Assembly: GCF_013839425.1 (NCBI RefSeq)
Contig: NZ_JACDNP010000007.1
Span: forward strand, 81,161-145,160
From: Halorhabdus salina
Lineage (GTDB): Archaea; Halobacteriota; Halobacteria; Halobacteriales; Haloarculaceae
DNA: 64,000 nucleotides
Reading direction: 5' to 3'
Shown here: one piece after another, positions 42,471-51,640 of the stretch
Numbering within the stretch: position 1 is the stretch's first letter
Layout of the letters: every line of letters starts with the position of its first letter
Made by a program: the position numbers and the translations under genes
Notes under the pieces: generated by a model
Database searches by the model: none
Told to the model about the DNA's origin: nothing
The model's input: only the letters and a program-made list of their open reading frames with translations

Positions 42471-43184
42471 ATGGCGGTTCCGGAGACGGTCGCGACGGCA
42501 TTGGATGATCGAGCCGTGGCTGGCAAGCGCTGTCTGGAGGCCGGTGCTGGCGCGGGGAGCGCGACGCTCGGGCTTCTGAGTGAGGGTGCTCGCGAGGTTT
42601 TCGCCGTGACGAACGATCGCGAGCACGCCGAGACAGTCCGCGAGCGCGTCGGCGGGGATGGGCGAGTCTGCACGCTCGAGGCCGACCTCAGAGAGGTTCC
42701 GCTACCGGACGATACTTTCGAGGTCGTCACGGCTCACGCGCTGTTCAACGTGGTCACGACGGCGGAATTGCCGGCTATCGCGGACGAACTCACGCGGGTC
42801 GCCGCGCCGGGGGCACAACTGGTGGTCGACGACTACGCGCCACTGCCCGAGTCGGCGGCGATGGCTGACCTGTTCGCCCTCGAAAACGCGGCTGGTGAAC
42901 TCGCTACAGGTCGCCAGCCGCTGACGTTCTATCCTGCCTCGCTACTCCGGAGCGTCTTCGAGTCCCATGGCTGGACGTTCGAGCGCCGGCGAACGCTGCT
43001 CGATCCAGTGCCGTGGACTGACTCCCACGTCCAGACCCACGCCGACGTAGCCAGAGAGGCAGCAGCGTCCCTCGACGGCGATCTCGGTGACGCTCTCACG
43101 GCCGAGGCCGATCGACTGGTCGAGACGATCGGCTCGGAATCGGCCGGGGAGATGTACAGCCTGGCGTTCCGATTCGACAGCTGA
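42471..43184 (+). CDS. Class I SAM-dependent methyltransferase
   Basis: 237 residues. The SAM motif I is CLEAGAGAGSATLGLL, motif II has an acidic residue after VFAVTNDREHAETV, motif III is LEADLREVPLPDDTFEVVTAHALFN, and a later VDDYAPLP segment follows. It belongs to the broad UbiE/Methyltransf_11 group, and the acceptor cannot be inferred. It follows the aldo/keto reductase by 2 bp and converges with mutS. Confidence 0.8.
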   Translation: MAVPETVATALDDRAVAGKRCLEAGAGAGSATLGLLSEGAREVFAVTNDREHAETVRERVGGDGRVCTLEADLREVPLPDDTFEVVTAHALFNVVTTAELPAIADELTRVAAPGAQLVVDDYAPLPESAAMADLFALENAAGELATGRQPLTFYPASLLRSVFESHGWTFERRRTLLDPVPWTDSHVQTHADVAREAAASLDGDLGDALTAEADRLVETIGSESAGEMYSLAFRFDS

Positions 43185-43209
43185 GACACGCAACGATCGC
43201 CGTGGGTCC

Positions 43210-45855
43210 TCAATTCCGCTCCAGTTCGTCCTGCCACGCCTGGATCTGTGTGAGGAGTTCCACGGGTGGCGTCTCGTTGACGTCCAGCTCTGTCAACTCT
43301 TCGAGGACGTCTTCAGCCGGTTGTCCGAAGCGGTCGGCGATCCGATCGCGTTCGTCGGGGTTTCCGCCGTCGGCACTCGCCGCAGTTCCGGCCCCAAACT
43401 CCCCGGCGGAGAGATCGAAGACGGCCTGGGTCGTGCCGCCGGACCCGCCCTTGGCCTCGATCGCTTTCTCCTCGCGCAGGCGGTCGAGCACGTCCCGGGA
43501 GCGATCGACGACGGGACCGGGCACGCCGGCCAGATCGGCGACGTGGATACCATACGAACGGTCTGTTGGGCCGTCCCGGACCGTCCGGAGGAAGGTCACG
43601 TCGCCGTCGCTCTCGTCCGCGGCGACGTGGACATTTTGGACGCGGGGGAGGTGTTCGGCGAGGCTCGTCAACTCGTGGTAGTGTGTCGCAAAGAGGGTCT
43701 TGGCGCGCACTTCGTTGTGGAGGTACTCGGTGGCCGCCCACGCGATCGAGATGCCGTCGAACGTCGCCGTGCCTCGTCCCACCTCGTCTAAGATCACCAG
43801 TGACTCGTCGGTCGCCGAGTGGAGGATGTTCGAGAGTTCCTGCATCTCGACCATGAACGTCGAACGCCCCTGGGCGAGTTCGTCCAGTGCGCCGACGCGG
43901 GTGTAGATCCCGTCGACGAGGCCGATCTGTGCCGAACGGGCCGGGACGAACGACCCGATCTGGGCCAGCAGGACGATCAGCGCCGCCTGACGCATGTACG
44001 TCGATTTACCGCTCATGTTCGGCCCAGTGACGATCAGAAACTGGCGATCGTCGTCCATCCAGAGGTCGTTGGGAACGAACTCCGTCGTCTGTTCGACCAC
44101 GGGGTGACGGCCCGCCTCGATGTCCAGGGCGCGCGAGTCGACCAATTCCGGGCGCGTCCAGTCGTTGCGGACGGCGTGAGTCGCTAGGGCCCCGAGGACG
44201 TCGACCTCGGCCAGCGCGGCACCGACATCCTGGAGGAGTTCCGCCCGTGTCGCCACGCGGTCACGCAACTGCTCGAACAGATCCCGCTCCAGCTCGTGGC
44301 GCTGTTCCTCTAGTCGGAGAATCTCGCGCTCGCGTTCTTCGAGTTCGTCAGTAGTGTAGCGCGTGGCGTTTTTCAGCGACTTGACGCTCTCGTAGTGGTC
44401 GGGAACCTTCCCGGTCTCGCTGTTGCCGACCTGGATGTAGTAGCCGTCGGTCTTGTTGCGATCGACTGAGAGGTGCGTGATGCTGTGTTCACTGCTCTCG
44501 CGGTCGGGAAGCGTCTCGATCCACTCCAGAGCAGCCTCGTGGTTCTCGATAATCTCGTCCAGCTCGTCGTCGAATCCTTCTCGGATGATCCCCCCCTCGG
44601 TGATCGTCCCCGGCGGGTCCTCGACGATGGCCGCGTCCAGCTCCGCCTGGAGTTCGCGTACAGCCGCTTGATCAACCCCATCGAGATGATCAGCAAGCGG
44701 CGAGTCGGCCAAGTCGGGCGTTTCGGCGACGATCCGCTGGACGGATTCGGAAAGCGCGAGTGTCTCGGCGGCCGCCCTGAGATCTCGGGCATCGGCGCTG
44801 CCGGAGGCGGCCTTGCTGGCCAGGCGCTGGAGGTCGTAGGCGTCCCCGAGTTCCTCACGCAAGCGCTCCCGTGCCATTGGGGCCCCGGCCAGTGCAGCCA
44901 CGCTGTCCTGCCGGCGGCGGAGTTTCGCTTCCGATCGGCGCGGGCGTTGCAACCAGGCCCGCAGCGTCCGTGTCCCGGCACTCGTGACTGTGTGATCGAT
45001 CGTATCGAGGAGCGACCCCGACTGCTCGCCCTGCATCGTCTCGGTCAGTTCGAGATTCCGCTGGGTCGTGGCGTCCAGTTCCACGTGTTCACCGGCACCG
45101 TATCGCTGGAGGCGCGTCATCGAGGCCAGGACGCCTTGCCCGGTCTCCTCGACGTACGCGAGGACGGCCCCGGCCGCTGCGATCACTGGATCAGTGTCGA
45201 CGCTGACGCTGTCCAGCGTCTCCGCACCGAACTGGTCGCCCAGCCGGTGGCGGGCCCGACCCGGGGCGAACGCCTCAGTCGCGTGTAACGACAGGGTGGA
45301 ATCGGTTCGTTCGCGGAGCCGATCAAGCGTCTCGTCGTCGGTCCGGACCGTCGGTCCCGGGAGTACTTCCATCGGATCGAACCGATAGAGTTCGCTGAAC
45401 ATCGCGTCCCGGTCGGGCGCACTTGTGACGAAGAACTGGCCGGTCGTCACGTCGGCAAAGGCCAGGCCCCACTCGCCGTCACCCTCGACGATCGCCGCGA
45501 GATACCGGGCCTGAGCGTCGGTCGCCGAAAGCAAGGTTCCCGGCGTGACGACGCGTTCGATCGCTCGTGCGTGCCCAGTTTCTGTCTCGTGTTGCTCGGC
45601 GACGGCGACGCGATAGCCTCGCTCGACGAGCCCTTTGAGATACGGCGTCAACTCGTCGACGGGAACGCCAGCCATCGGATACGAGGAGCCGTGACTGGAC
45701 TTCTTCGAGACTTTCAGATCCAGTTCCTCCGCGACCGTCTCGGCGTCGTCGGCGAAAAACTCGTAGAAGTCCCCGACTTGCATCGCAAGCAGATCGGCAT
45801 CAGTCTCGGCTTTCAGGGAGAGAAACTCCCCGACGATCCCCTCGGCGTCAGTCAT
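43210..45855 (-). CDS. mutS: MutS DNA mismatch recognition ATPase
   Basis: 881 residues. The N-terminal mismatch-binding domain has QVGDFYEFFADDA, including the Phe-x-Glu that stacks on and contacts the mismatch, so this is a MutS1-type protein. Connector, lever and clamp regions follow. The ATPase shows GPNMSGKSTYMRQ, then ILDEVGRGTATFDGIS and FATHYHELTSL. An acidic C-terminal tail carries the beta-clamp/dimer region. It acts with MutL. Confidence 0.96.
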   Translation of the reverse strand: MTDAEGIVGEFLSLKAETDADLLAMQVGDFYEFFADDAETVAEELDLKVSKKSSHGSSYPMAGVPVDELTPYLKGLVERGYRVAVAEQHETETGHARAIERVVTPGTLLSATDAQARYLAAIVEGDGEWGLAFADVTTGQFFVTSAPDRDAMFSELYRFDPMEVLPGPTVRTDDETLDRLRERTDSTLSLHATEAFAPGRARHRLGDQFGAETLDSVSVDTDPVIAAAGAVLAYVEETGQGVLASMTRLQRYGAGEHVELDATTQRNLELTETMQGEQSGSLLDTIDHTVTSAGTRTLRAWLQRPRRSEAKLRRRQDSVAALAGAPMARERLREELGDAYDLQRLASKAASGSADARDLRAAAETLALSESVQRIVAETPDLADSPLADHLDGVDQAAVRELQAELDAAIVEDPPGTITEGGIIREGFDDELDEIIENHEAALEWIETLPDRESSEHSITHLSVDRNKTDGYYIQVGNSETGKVPDHYESVKSLKNATRYTTDELEEREREILRLEEQRHELERDLFEQLRDRVATRAELLQDVGAALAEVDVLGALATHAVRNDWTRPELVDSRALDIEAGRHPVVEQTTEFVPNDLWMDDDRQFLIVTGPNMSGKSTYMRQAALIVLLAQIGSFVPARSAQIGLVDGIYTRVGALDELAQGRSTFMVEMQELSNILHSATDESLVILDEVGRGTATFDGISIAWAATEYLHNEVRAKTLFATHYHELTSLAEHLPRVQNVHVAADESDGDVTFLRTVRDGPTDRSYGIHVADLAGVPGPVVDRSRDVLDRLREEKAIEAKGGSGGTTQAVFDLSAGEFGAGTAASADGGNPDERDRIADRFGQPAEDVLEELTELDVNETPPVELLTQIQAWQDELERN

Positions 45856-45967
45856 ACCACTACGTGGGACCGAGGCGCGCTAAAAGGCTACGGGAGCGAT
45901 CTGCCAACGCCTGACCGTCGATACATCGGCCAGCGAACTCATATGGCCGTGGCTCCTCGATCAGACA

Positions 45968-48088
45968 ATGACACGTCGTTGGATCGCTTTCGGGTTGCTG
46001 GTTGTCGTCCTTCTCGGGACGGTGGCGCCGGTCGCCTCCTTCCCCGGTTCCGATTCCCAGCAGGCAGCCCATCCCGCGGCGACTGCCCTGGCGACGACGG
46101 ATTCGTCCAATATCACGATCACCCAACGGCTTCGATTGACACCGGATCGGCCGGGCGAAATCGGCGTAACCGTCGCCGTGACGATCCCCGATCGAGTCGA
46201 GGGGTTGGAATTGCGGGTCCCTGACAGTGTGTCGGTGACGGACACTGACGGGTTCGAACAGGCCTCGGGCGACCGCTACGAGTGGACCGAAGCCGTTGCC
46301 GAACCGACGATTACCTACGACCTGCCGGCAAATCGGACCGCGACGGGCGAGGGGCCCGAACCTGGCTCTGGCACGTATCTCTATGCCGATACCGGATCGT
46401 GGGCGATCGTCTCGCCACCGGGTCCCGGCGTTGGGTATCAATGGCGTGGCGAGGACGTCAGCGTCGAACGGCGTCTCACTGTCCCCGGCGAGGGCGTCGC
46501 CGGCGAGCGGATGGCCTACCTCGGACCCTCCAGCACATATAGTCGGACGGCCCATGGCCAGACGTTCAAGTTGACCGTGCCGAGCGAAGCGTCGATGGTC
46601 GAAGATCCCGACCAGGTGCTTGCCACGTTCGCCACGGCATCGGACAGACTGCGGGTCGGCGACCGGGACGAGCAGGTTTTCACCATCGTCGCGCCGAGTG
46701 ACGTCGACTGGGCCGTCAGAGGGCTTCAGACCGCGGATAGCGACATGTGGGTGGCGGCCGATCAATCGGTCGACGAGGCGGACAACACCTGGCTTCACGA
46801 GTACGTCCACTCCCGCCAGCGGTTGAATACGACGACATCGACCCGCTGGCTCGTCGAAGGGAGTGCAACCTATTACGCTGCGAAACTCGCCCTGGAAGGC
46901 GATCTCGTCGACTTCCAGGCCTTTCATCGGACACTCGATCGTGGGACGGCAGACCGGTACGACGAGGACGTGCTGGCCAACCCCTCGACCTGGTCGTATC
47001 GCGGCCAATACGACAAGGGCGGACTCGTGACGGGCGAACTCGACCGCCAAATCAGACTCGAAACAGATCGGACGAGTAGATTCGATGCCGTATTTAAGAC
47101 ACTAAATGCCCGTGATTCCCGGTTCGATCACCAGCGGTTCGTCGAGACCGTTGCTGGAGTGTCCACGCAATCAGTCGCCGAGGTGGCCGATCGATACGTG
47201 ACGACGACTGATCGGCCGTCGATGTGGGAGCAGACCGAACACGATGCAGCGTTCGGTGTTGTTCCAGCACAGTTCACCTACCAACTCCCGCCGGACAGCG
47301 ACCCGTACCGAATCGAGAGTCGCTTCCGGAACGTGTCCGTCGAGCCACTTCCGACACTCGTCGTCGGTGAGTCCCTCCGCATTCCGGTGAACGTCACGAA
47401 CGTGGGCGGCACATCGGGCACGTACGATACCACGGTAACGATCGACGGCGAGGACGTCGCTGGGGTGAATGGCGAGCTGGCTCCCGGCGACTCTTCGACC
47501 GTCACGGTACCGTATACGTTCGAAGCGCCGGGATCGTATCGCCTCGGCGTTGGCGATGCCACGACGACGGTGACAGTCAGCGAGCCGGCGACGCCGACGA
47601 TCGATTCGCTCACCGTCAACCGGACGACTATCGAAGGGGCGGGGGACGTCTCGGTAGTGGCGACTGTTCGCGGCAACGACTCGATTCCGTCGGAGGGCCC
47701 GATATCGACCACGCGGAACGGAAGTGTCCTTGGCGAGGAATTCGTTCGTCTCACTCCCGGTGGCAGCCAGTCAGTCGAGACGACGATCAGCTTGCCCCAG
47801 CCGGGTGTGTACGAGCTCGGTGCGGGCGAAAAAACGGTGACGGTGACTGTTCGCGAGCAGGCCACCCCGACCCCCACGCCAACCTCAACGCCAACGTCGA
47901 CGCCCACGCAAACTGCCACACCAACCGCGGACGGGGCCAGCGGAACCACGACGACCTCGTTGTTCGATTCGGGGACTGCATCGCCCGGGGACGAATCCTC
48001 ACCAACGACCGCCTCCGGGCCCGGATTCACAGTCCTTCTCGCGCTGGTCGCCGTCCTGTTTGCAGTCGGGGGACTCAAACGGCGTTAG
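45968..48088 (+). CDS. Secreted PGF-CTERM protein with HExxH metalloprotease-like domain
   Basis: 706 residues. A signal peptide (about 1-25) precedes a roughly 220-residue beta-rich region. A zinc-protease-like core follows: LHEYVHSRQ gives HExxH, and WLVEGSATYYAA about 25 residues later gives the third ligand Glu, the gluzincin (M1-like) pattern. After it are two beta-sandwich CARDB-like modules (VNVTNVGGTSGTYD and similar), a Thr/Pro-rich stalk, and the C-terminal tag SGPGF, membrane segment and basic end. It should be a cell-surface, archaeosortase-anchored protease. It is convergent with thiDN with a 4-bp overlap of ends. Confidence 0.82.
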   Translation: MTRRWIAFGLLVVVLLGTVAPVASFPGSDSQQAAHPAATALATTDSSNITITQRLRLTPDRPGEIGVTVAVTIPDRVEGLELRVPDSVSVTDTDGFEQASGDRYEWTEAVAEPTITYDLPANRTATGEGPEPGSGTYLYADTGSWAIVSPPGPGVGYQWRGEDVSVERRLTVPGEGVAGERMAYLGPSSTYSRTAHGQTFKLTVPSEASMVEDPDQVLATFATASDRLRVGDRDEQVFTIVAPSDVDWAVRGLQTADSDMWVAADQSVDEADNTWLHEYVHSRQRLNTTTSTRWLVEGSATYYAAKLALEGDLVDFQAFHRTLDRGTADRYDEDVLANPSTWSYRGQYDKGGLVTGELDRQIRLETDRTSRFDAVFKTLNARDSRFDHQRFVETVAGVSTQSVAEVADRYVTTTDRPSMWEQTEHDAAFGVVPAQFTYQLPPDSDPYRIESRFRNVSVEPLPTLVVGESLRIPVNVTNVGGTSGTYDTTVTIDGEDVAGVNGELAPGDSSTVTVPYTFEAPGSYRLGVGDATTTVTVSEPATPTIDSLTVNRTTIEGAGDVSVVATVRGNDSIPSEGPISTTRNGSVLGEEFVRLTPGGSQSVETTISLPQPGVYELGAGEKTVTVTVREQATPTPTPTSTPTSTPTQTATPTADGASGTTTTSLFDSGTASPGDESSPTTASGPGFTVLLALVAVLFAVGGLKRR

Positions 48089-49419
48089 ACGGCATCGAGA
48101 AGGGCTTCCGTTCTGGTTTCGAGTTCTTCTGGCGTCCGACCGAATAGCACTGTCACGGGGGCGCGACCGTCACCACCGTGGTCGACGAGCGCCCCGGGAT
48201 CGGTGACGCCGGCCAAGGCCCCACCAGCACCTGATTCCAGGGTCGGCGTCGATTCGAGGGTGACAACGTCGCCGTCGAAATCTTCGAGTGCCGTCCCAAT
48301 CGTCTCGTCGTAGCGCCAGTTGACCGCAAACCGGACGCTTGCGTCGGCTTCACGAGCAGCAAGGAGGTACCGCGCGACGTGACTTGAGGCGCCAAATCGG
48401 ACGCCCTTTGCCGTGGCGACACCATCCATCGTTCGCCTGAGACGGCCGTCGACGGCGGCGACCTCACCAGGCCGCTCCGCAAACGGGGTCGCACCGACGA
48501 CGTTGGTTCCGACTTCGGGGACGAGCGGTGCGACGTCCTGTTCACTGAATGCCACGACCAGCGCGTGGACTGTCTCGGCCGTCTCAGTCCGGCCAGCCCG
48601 CTCGCGAGCTTCGACAAGGTGGTGAACTGCGCCTGGCCCCTCTCCGACGTCAAGGTTGTACCGGACCGCTCTCGCCAGCAGGTCGATCGCCCGTCCGACA
48701 CTCGCCTGGAGGTCTGCCCCCTGGGCGAGGTGGGCCGCGATCGCACTGGAGAGCGTACAGCCCGAGCCGTGGGTCGCCTCGGTGTCGATCCGTTCGTGGC
48801 GGTAGGTTCGAACGGCAGGATTGTCCGTCTCTTCTGCCGTGACGAGAATGTCGAGCACGTCCTCACCGGGAATGTGGCCGCCTTTGACGAGCGCCGCGTC
48901 GGCACCCATCTCGACGATGCGCTCGCCAGCCTCGACGGCCGACGCTTCGTCGTCGGGTTCGATTCCCGTCAGCACCGCTGCTTCGTCGGCGTTGGGCGTC
49001 ACCAGCGTCGCTTGGGCGATCAGTTGCTCGTAGGCAGCCTCGGCGTCCGGTTCGAGCAAGCGATCGCCCGACGCCGCGACCATCACAGGATCGACGACGA
49101 GCGCAGGAAGGTCAGCAGCGTACTCCTTGACGGTCTCGATGACGTCACTCGTTGCGAGCATCCCCGTTTTGGCGGCCCGAACGTCGAAATCATCGAGGAC
49201 AGCTTCGATCTGTGCCCGAATCTGGTCGATCGGGAGCAGGTGGCTTCCTTGCACACCTGTCGTATTTTGGGCCGTGACGCTCGTGATCGCGCTCGTCCCG
49301 AACGCGCCCGTCGCCTCGATGGTTTTCAGGTCGGCCTGGATCCCCGCGCCGCCGCCCGAGTCGCTGCCGGCGATCGTCAGGACAGTCGGAGGCTCGTGCG
49401 CGGCTTCCTTGCGAGTCAT
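48085..49419 (-). CDS. thiDN: Bifunctional HMP(-P) kinase / thiamine-phosphate synthase (ThiD-ThiN)
   Basis: 444 residues from the ATG at 49419. The N-terminal 260 residues are Thi[50 protein letters not shown], and the catalytic [17 protein letters not shown]. The C-terminal 180 residues match Thi[18 protein letters not shown], then [25 protein letters not shown] and a late acidic/Gly segment. ThiD phosphorylates hydroxymethylpyrimidine twice; ThiN joins it to the thiazole phosphate, replacing ThiE. No TPP riboswitch is evident in the 92-bp divergent region shared with vapB. Confidence 0.93.
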   Translation of the reverse strand: MTRKEAAHEPPTVLTIAGSDSGGGAGIQADLKTIEATGAFGTSAITSVTAQNTTGVQGSHLLPIDQIRAQIEAVLDDFDVRAAKTGMLATSDVIETVKEYAADLPALVVDPVMVAASGDRLLEPDAEAAYEQLIAQATLVTPNADEAAVLTGIEPDDEASAVEAGERIVEMGADAALVKGGHIPGEDVLDILVTAEETDNPAVRTYRHERIDTEATHGSGCTLSSAIAAHLAQGADLQASVGRAIDLLARAVRYNLDVGEGPGAVHHLVEARERAGRTETAETVHALVVAFSEQDVAPLVPEVGTNVVGATPFAERPGEVAAVDGRLRRTMDGVATAKGVRFGASSHVARYLLAAREADASVRFAVNWRYDETIGTALEDFDGDVVTLESTPTLESGAGGALAGVTDPGALVDHGGDGRAPVTVLFGRTPEELETRTEALLDAV

Positions 49420-49483
49420 ACGCCACTCTATTCGCGGGTTATACAAATCCATGATGCTCTGGGCTCGGGCTGGCGGAACGAAT

Positions 49484-49505
49484 TTGTATACGGCGGCGTA
49501 TACAA
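49484..49505. promoter_or_regulatory. Inverted-repeat operator upstream of vapB
   Basis: TTGTATAC (49484-49491) and GTATACAA (49498-49505) form a perfect 8-bp inverted repeat with a GGCGGC centre, ending 6 bp before the vapB ATG. A further half-site-like TATACAA lies near 49440. The placement fits autorepression by a VapBC complex. Confidence 0.65.
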
Positions 49506-49511
49506 TCCAAC

Positions 49512-49721
49512 ATGAGCAAGAGCATCCGGGTCGAGGAAGAGACGCACGCGACCCTCGCGAAATTGAAGGGTGAGGAGGAGTCCTTCGACGAGTTGCTCTC
49601 GCGGCTGATCGAGGATCGGCGGGAGGCGATTCACTCCGGTGCCGGTCTCTGGGACGGCAGTGACGCGGCGCGGGTGGCTCGCGAGAAGCGCCGAGCAATG
49701 AAAGAGGATGTCGGGCGATGA
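49512..49721 (+). CDS. vapB: VapB-family antitoxin
   Basis: 69 residues. The N-terminus ([18 protein letters not shown]) is a ribbon-helix-helix type DNA-binding unit, followed by [18 protein letters not shown] and a charged toxin-binding tail. It should neutralise the PIN toxin and repress the operon through the inverted repeat just upstream. The stop overlaps the toxin start (ATGA). Confidence 0.85.
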   Translation: MSKSIRVEEETHATLAKLKGEEESFDELLSRLIEDRREAIHSGAGLWDGSDAARVAREKRRAMKEDVGR

Positions 49722-50110
49722 CGCTGTACGATAGCAGCGTGCTGATCGACTATCTCGATGGCGAATCTGAGACAGTGGCGTACGTCGAGCGCCAGCACGA
49801 TCGGCGAGCTATCGCACCCCAGCTGGTCGTCTTCGAAGTCTATCAAGGCGAGGTGTTTACGGCTGGGCCGGCTGATTTCGAGGCCGTCGACCGTGCACTC
49901 TCGTGGCTAGACGTCGTCGAAGCGCCGGCTGGCGCCGCCAGGAGTGCCGGCGAGATTCAGGCAGCCCTGCACGAGCGTGGCGATGTTCTCGCTCCGCGGG
50001 ACGCGTTCATCGCAGGCATGGCAGATCGGCTTGGCGAACGTCTGGCAGTCGCTGACGCCGACTTCGATGTCGCGGGACTCACCGATATCCTTGACGTCGA
50101 CTTCGTGTGA
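49718..50110 (+). CDS. vapC: VapC-family PIN-domain toxin ribonuclease
   Basis: 130 residues with the PIN acidic residues in place: Asp5 in LYDSSVLIDYLDG, Glu in VVFEVYQGEVF, Asp in APRDAFIAGMA, and the final Asp pair in VADADFDVAG. VapC toxins cleave RNA, usually tRNA or rRNA, when the antitoxin is lost. It overlaps vapB by ATGA. Confidence 0.88.
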   Translation: MTLYDSSVLIDYLDGESETVAYVERQHDRRAIAPQLVVFEVYQGEVFTAGPADFEAVDRALSWLDVVEAPAGAARSAGEIQAALHERGDVLAPRDAFIAGMADRLGERLAVADADFDVAGLTDILDVDFV

Positions 50111-50185
50111 GGGGCACTGGATCCGCGAATTTGCACAGGTACTGGCACAGCATATTTCACCGTCGTCTACGAATCTTGTACTGGT

Positions 50186-50506
50186 ATGTCATACACCAAA
50201 GTCAACTACGAAGACGTCGACCCGGTCGCGGAGTCGATGCACTTCCTGCGCGATGCGCTGGACTGTGACACTGTCGGTGTGACGGTACTGGACTGCGAGC
50301 CAGGCTGGTCGGGGAAGGCTCACGACCACGCCGAGGAAGAGCACGAGGAAGTGTATCTGCTGGTCGAGGGGGAAGCGACAGTGACTGTCGAGGACGAGGC
50401 AGTTTCGATGGAAGCGGGCGACGCGGTACGGATCGCACCCGAGTCGACTCGTGAGATTCAGAACGGCGAAACTGAGAGTACGTTCGTGCTCGTCGGCGCA
50501 CCCTAA
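50186..50506 (+). CDS. Cupin-domain protein
   Basis: 106 residues forming a single small beta-barrel. Cupin motif 1 is seen in PGWSGKAHDHAEEEHEEVYLLVEG (two His, then Glu); motif 2 in AGDAVRIAPESTREIQN lacks the usual His, so the metal site may be incomplete. The function cannot be predicted from this. A short AT-rich region lies just upstream. Confidence 0.8.
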   Translation: MSYTKVNYEDVDPVAESMHFLRDALDCDTVGVTVLDCEPGWSGKAHDHAEEEHEEVYLLVEGEATVTVEDEAVSMEAGDAVRIAPESTREIQNGETESTFVLVGAP

Positions 50507-50533
50507 GAGCACTGGGTCGGCCGTGACTTGCCG

Positions 50534-51571
50534 TCACTCGCTCTGGGCCTGCAGCTTCTCCATGTACTCCTCGAAGGCCGCCCAGTAGGGGTCCTTGCCG
50601 GGGTGGTCGACGCTCTCGCCGTCAACCGAGAGACCGGAGCCGTCCGTGACGCGACCGGCATCGGCAGCGGGAATTCCTTCGGCTTCCAGCGCGGAGAGCA
50701 CGTCATCGACGCCGTTGGGGTCGACCGTCGCCAGCAGCGTCCCCTCGCTGATCGAAATCCAGGGGTCGATATCGAAGAATTCGCAGGCTGCTTCGACGCC
50801 GGGCTGGATCGGGATGCGGTCTTTTTCGATCTCGAAGCCGACGCCCGCCGAGCGAGCCATCTCGAAGAGGCCACCGTAGACGCCGCCTTCAGTGGCGTCG
50901 TGCATCGCCGTGACCGGCCCGGCCGAGGAGGCAACCATCGCCTCCTTGATCGGACTCATGTCGTAGAAGCGGTCTTTCGCGGCCTGGATATCGTCGTCGG
51001 GCACGTCGCCCTCCATCAGCGAGTCGAAGTGGACGGCGAGCAGACCGGTCGCCTCGATGGCCGGCCCTTTCGTGACGATGACGCGATCGCCAGGGCGCGC
51101 ACCGTCGGGCGTCACGAGATTCTCGAAGTCGCCGGTTGCAAGGGCCGTCCCGCCGCCGACCATGGGGTAGTTCGTCCCGACGTAGCGGCCAGTGTGACCG
51201 GTGACGATCGAGACATCGAGCTCCTTTGCTTCTTCGTCGAAGGTCTCCCAGACGGTCTCGAACTGCTCGTCGGTGATCTCCGGCGGCAGGTTGAAATCGA
51301 CGCTGAGATAAGCCGGATCCAGCCCCGAGACGGCGACGTCGCTCATGAGGATGTGGAAGGCGAACCACGCCGCCCGCTCGAAGCCTGCCGCGGGGACGAT
51401 GAACACGGGATCGGTCGCCATCGCCAGTGCCTGCCCGCCGACGTCAGCGACGCCGAAGTCGACGCCGTGCTGTGGCTGCAGGCGGACGTCCTCGCGGTCA
51501 GCCCCCAGGCGGGGGTAGATGTACTCGTCGAAGAATTCGCGATCGGCCTTGCCGAGTTCGGGGCCACTCAT
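50534..51571 (-). CDS. AIR synthase-related (PurM/HypE-like) ATP-binding protein
   Basis: 345 residues. The PurM N-domain is suggested by QPQHGVDFGVADVGGQALAMATDPVF and FAFHILMSDVAVSGLDPAYL, with ATP/Mg ligands in the Asp-rich strands; the C-domain has MHDATEGGVYGGLFEMARSAGVGFEI, the HypE/ThiL/SelD pattern. No hydrogenase, selenium or purine genes are adjacent. Haloarchaea carry such AIR-synthase-family proteins of unknown substrate. Purine PurM and SelD seem unlikely because SelD's Cys/Sec loop and PurM-specific neighbours are absent. Confidence 0.75.
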   Translation of the reverse strand: MSGPELGKADREFFDEYIYPRLGADREDVRLQPQHGVDFGVADVGGQALAMATDPVFIVPAAGFERAAWFAFHILMSDVAVSGLDPAYLSVDFNLPPEITDEQFETVWETFDEEAKELDVSIVTGHTGRYVGTNYPMVGGGTALATGDFENLVTPDGARPGDRVIVTKGPAIEATGLLAVHFDSLMEGDVPDDDIQAAKDRFYDMSPIKEAMVASSAGPVTAMHDATEGGVYGGLFEMARSAGVGFEIEKDRIPIQPGVEAACEFFDIDPWISISEGTLLATVDPNGVDDVLSALEAEGIPAADAGRVTDGSGLSVDGESVDHPGKDPYWAAFEEYMEKLQAQSE

Positions 51572-51640
51572 ATACCGAGTGGTAATTGTCGGTGGTACTT
51601 AGGTTGCGCGTCATCGCTCGGTGATATCCGGAGGGGGCTA

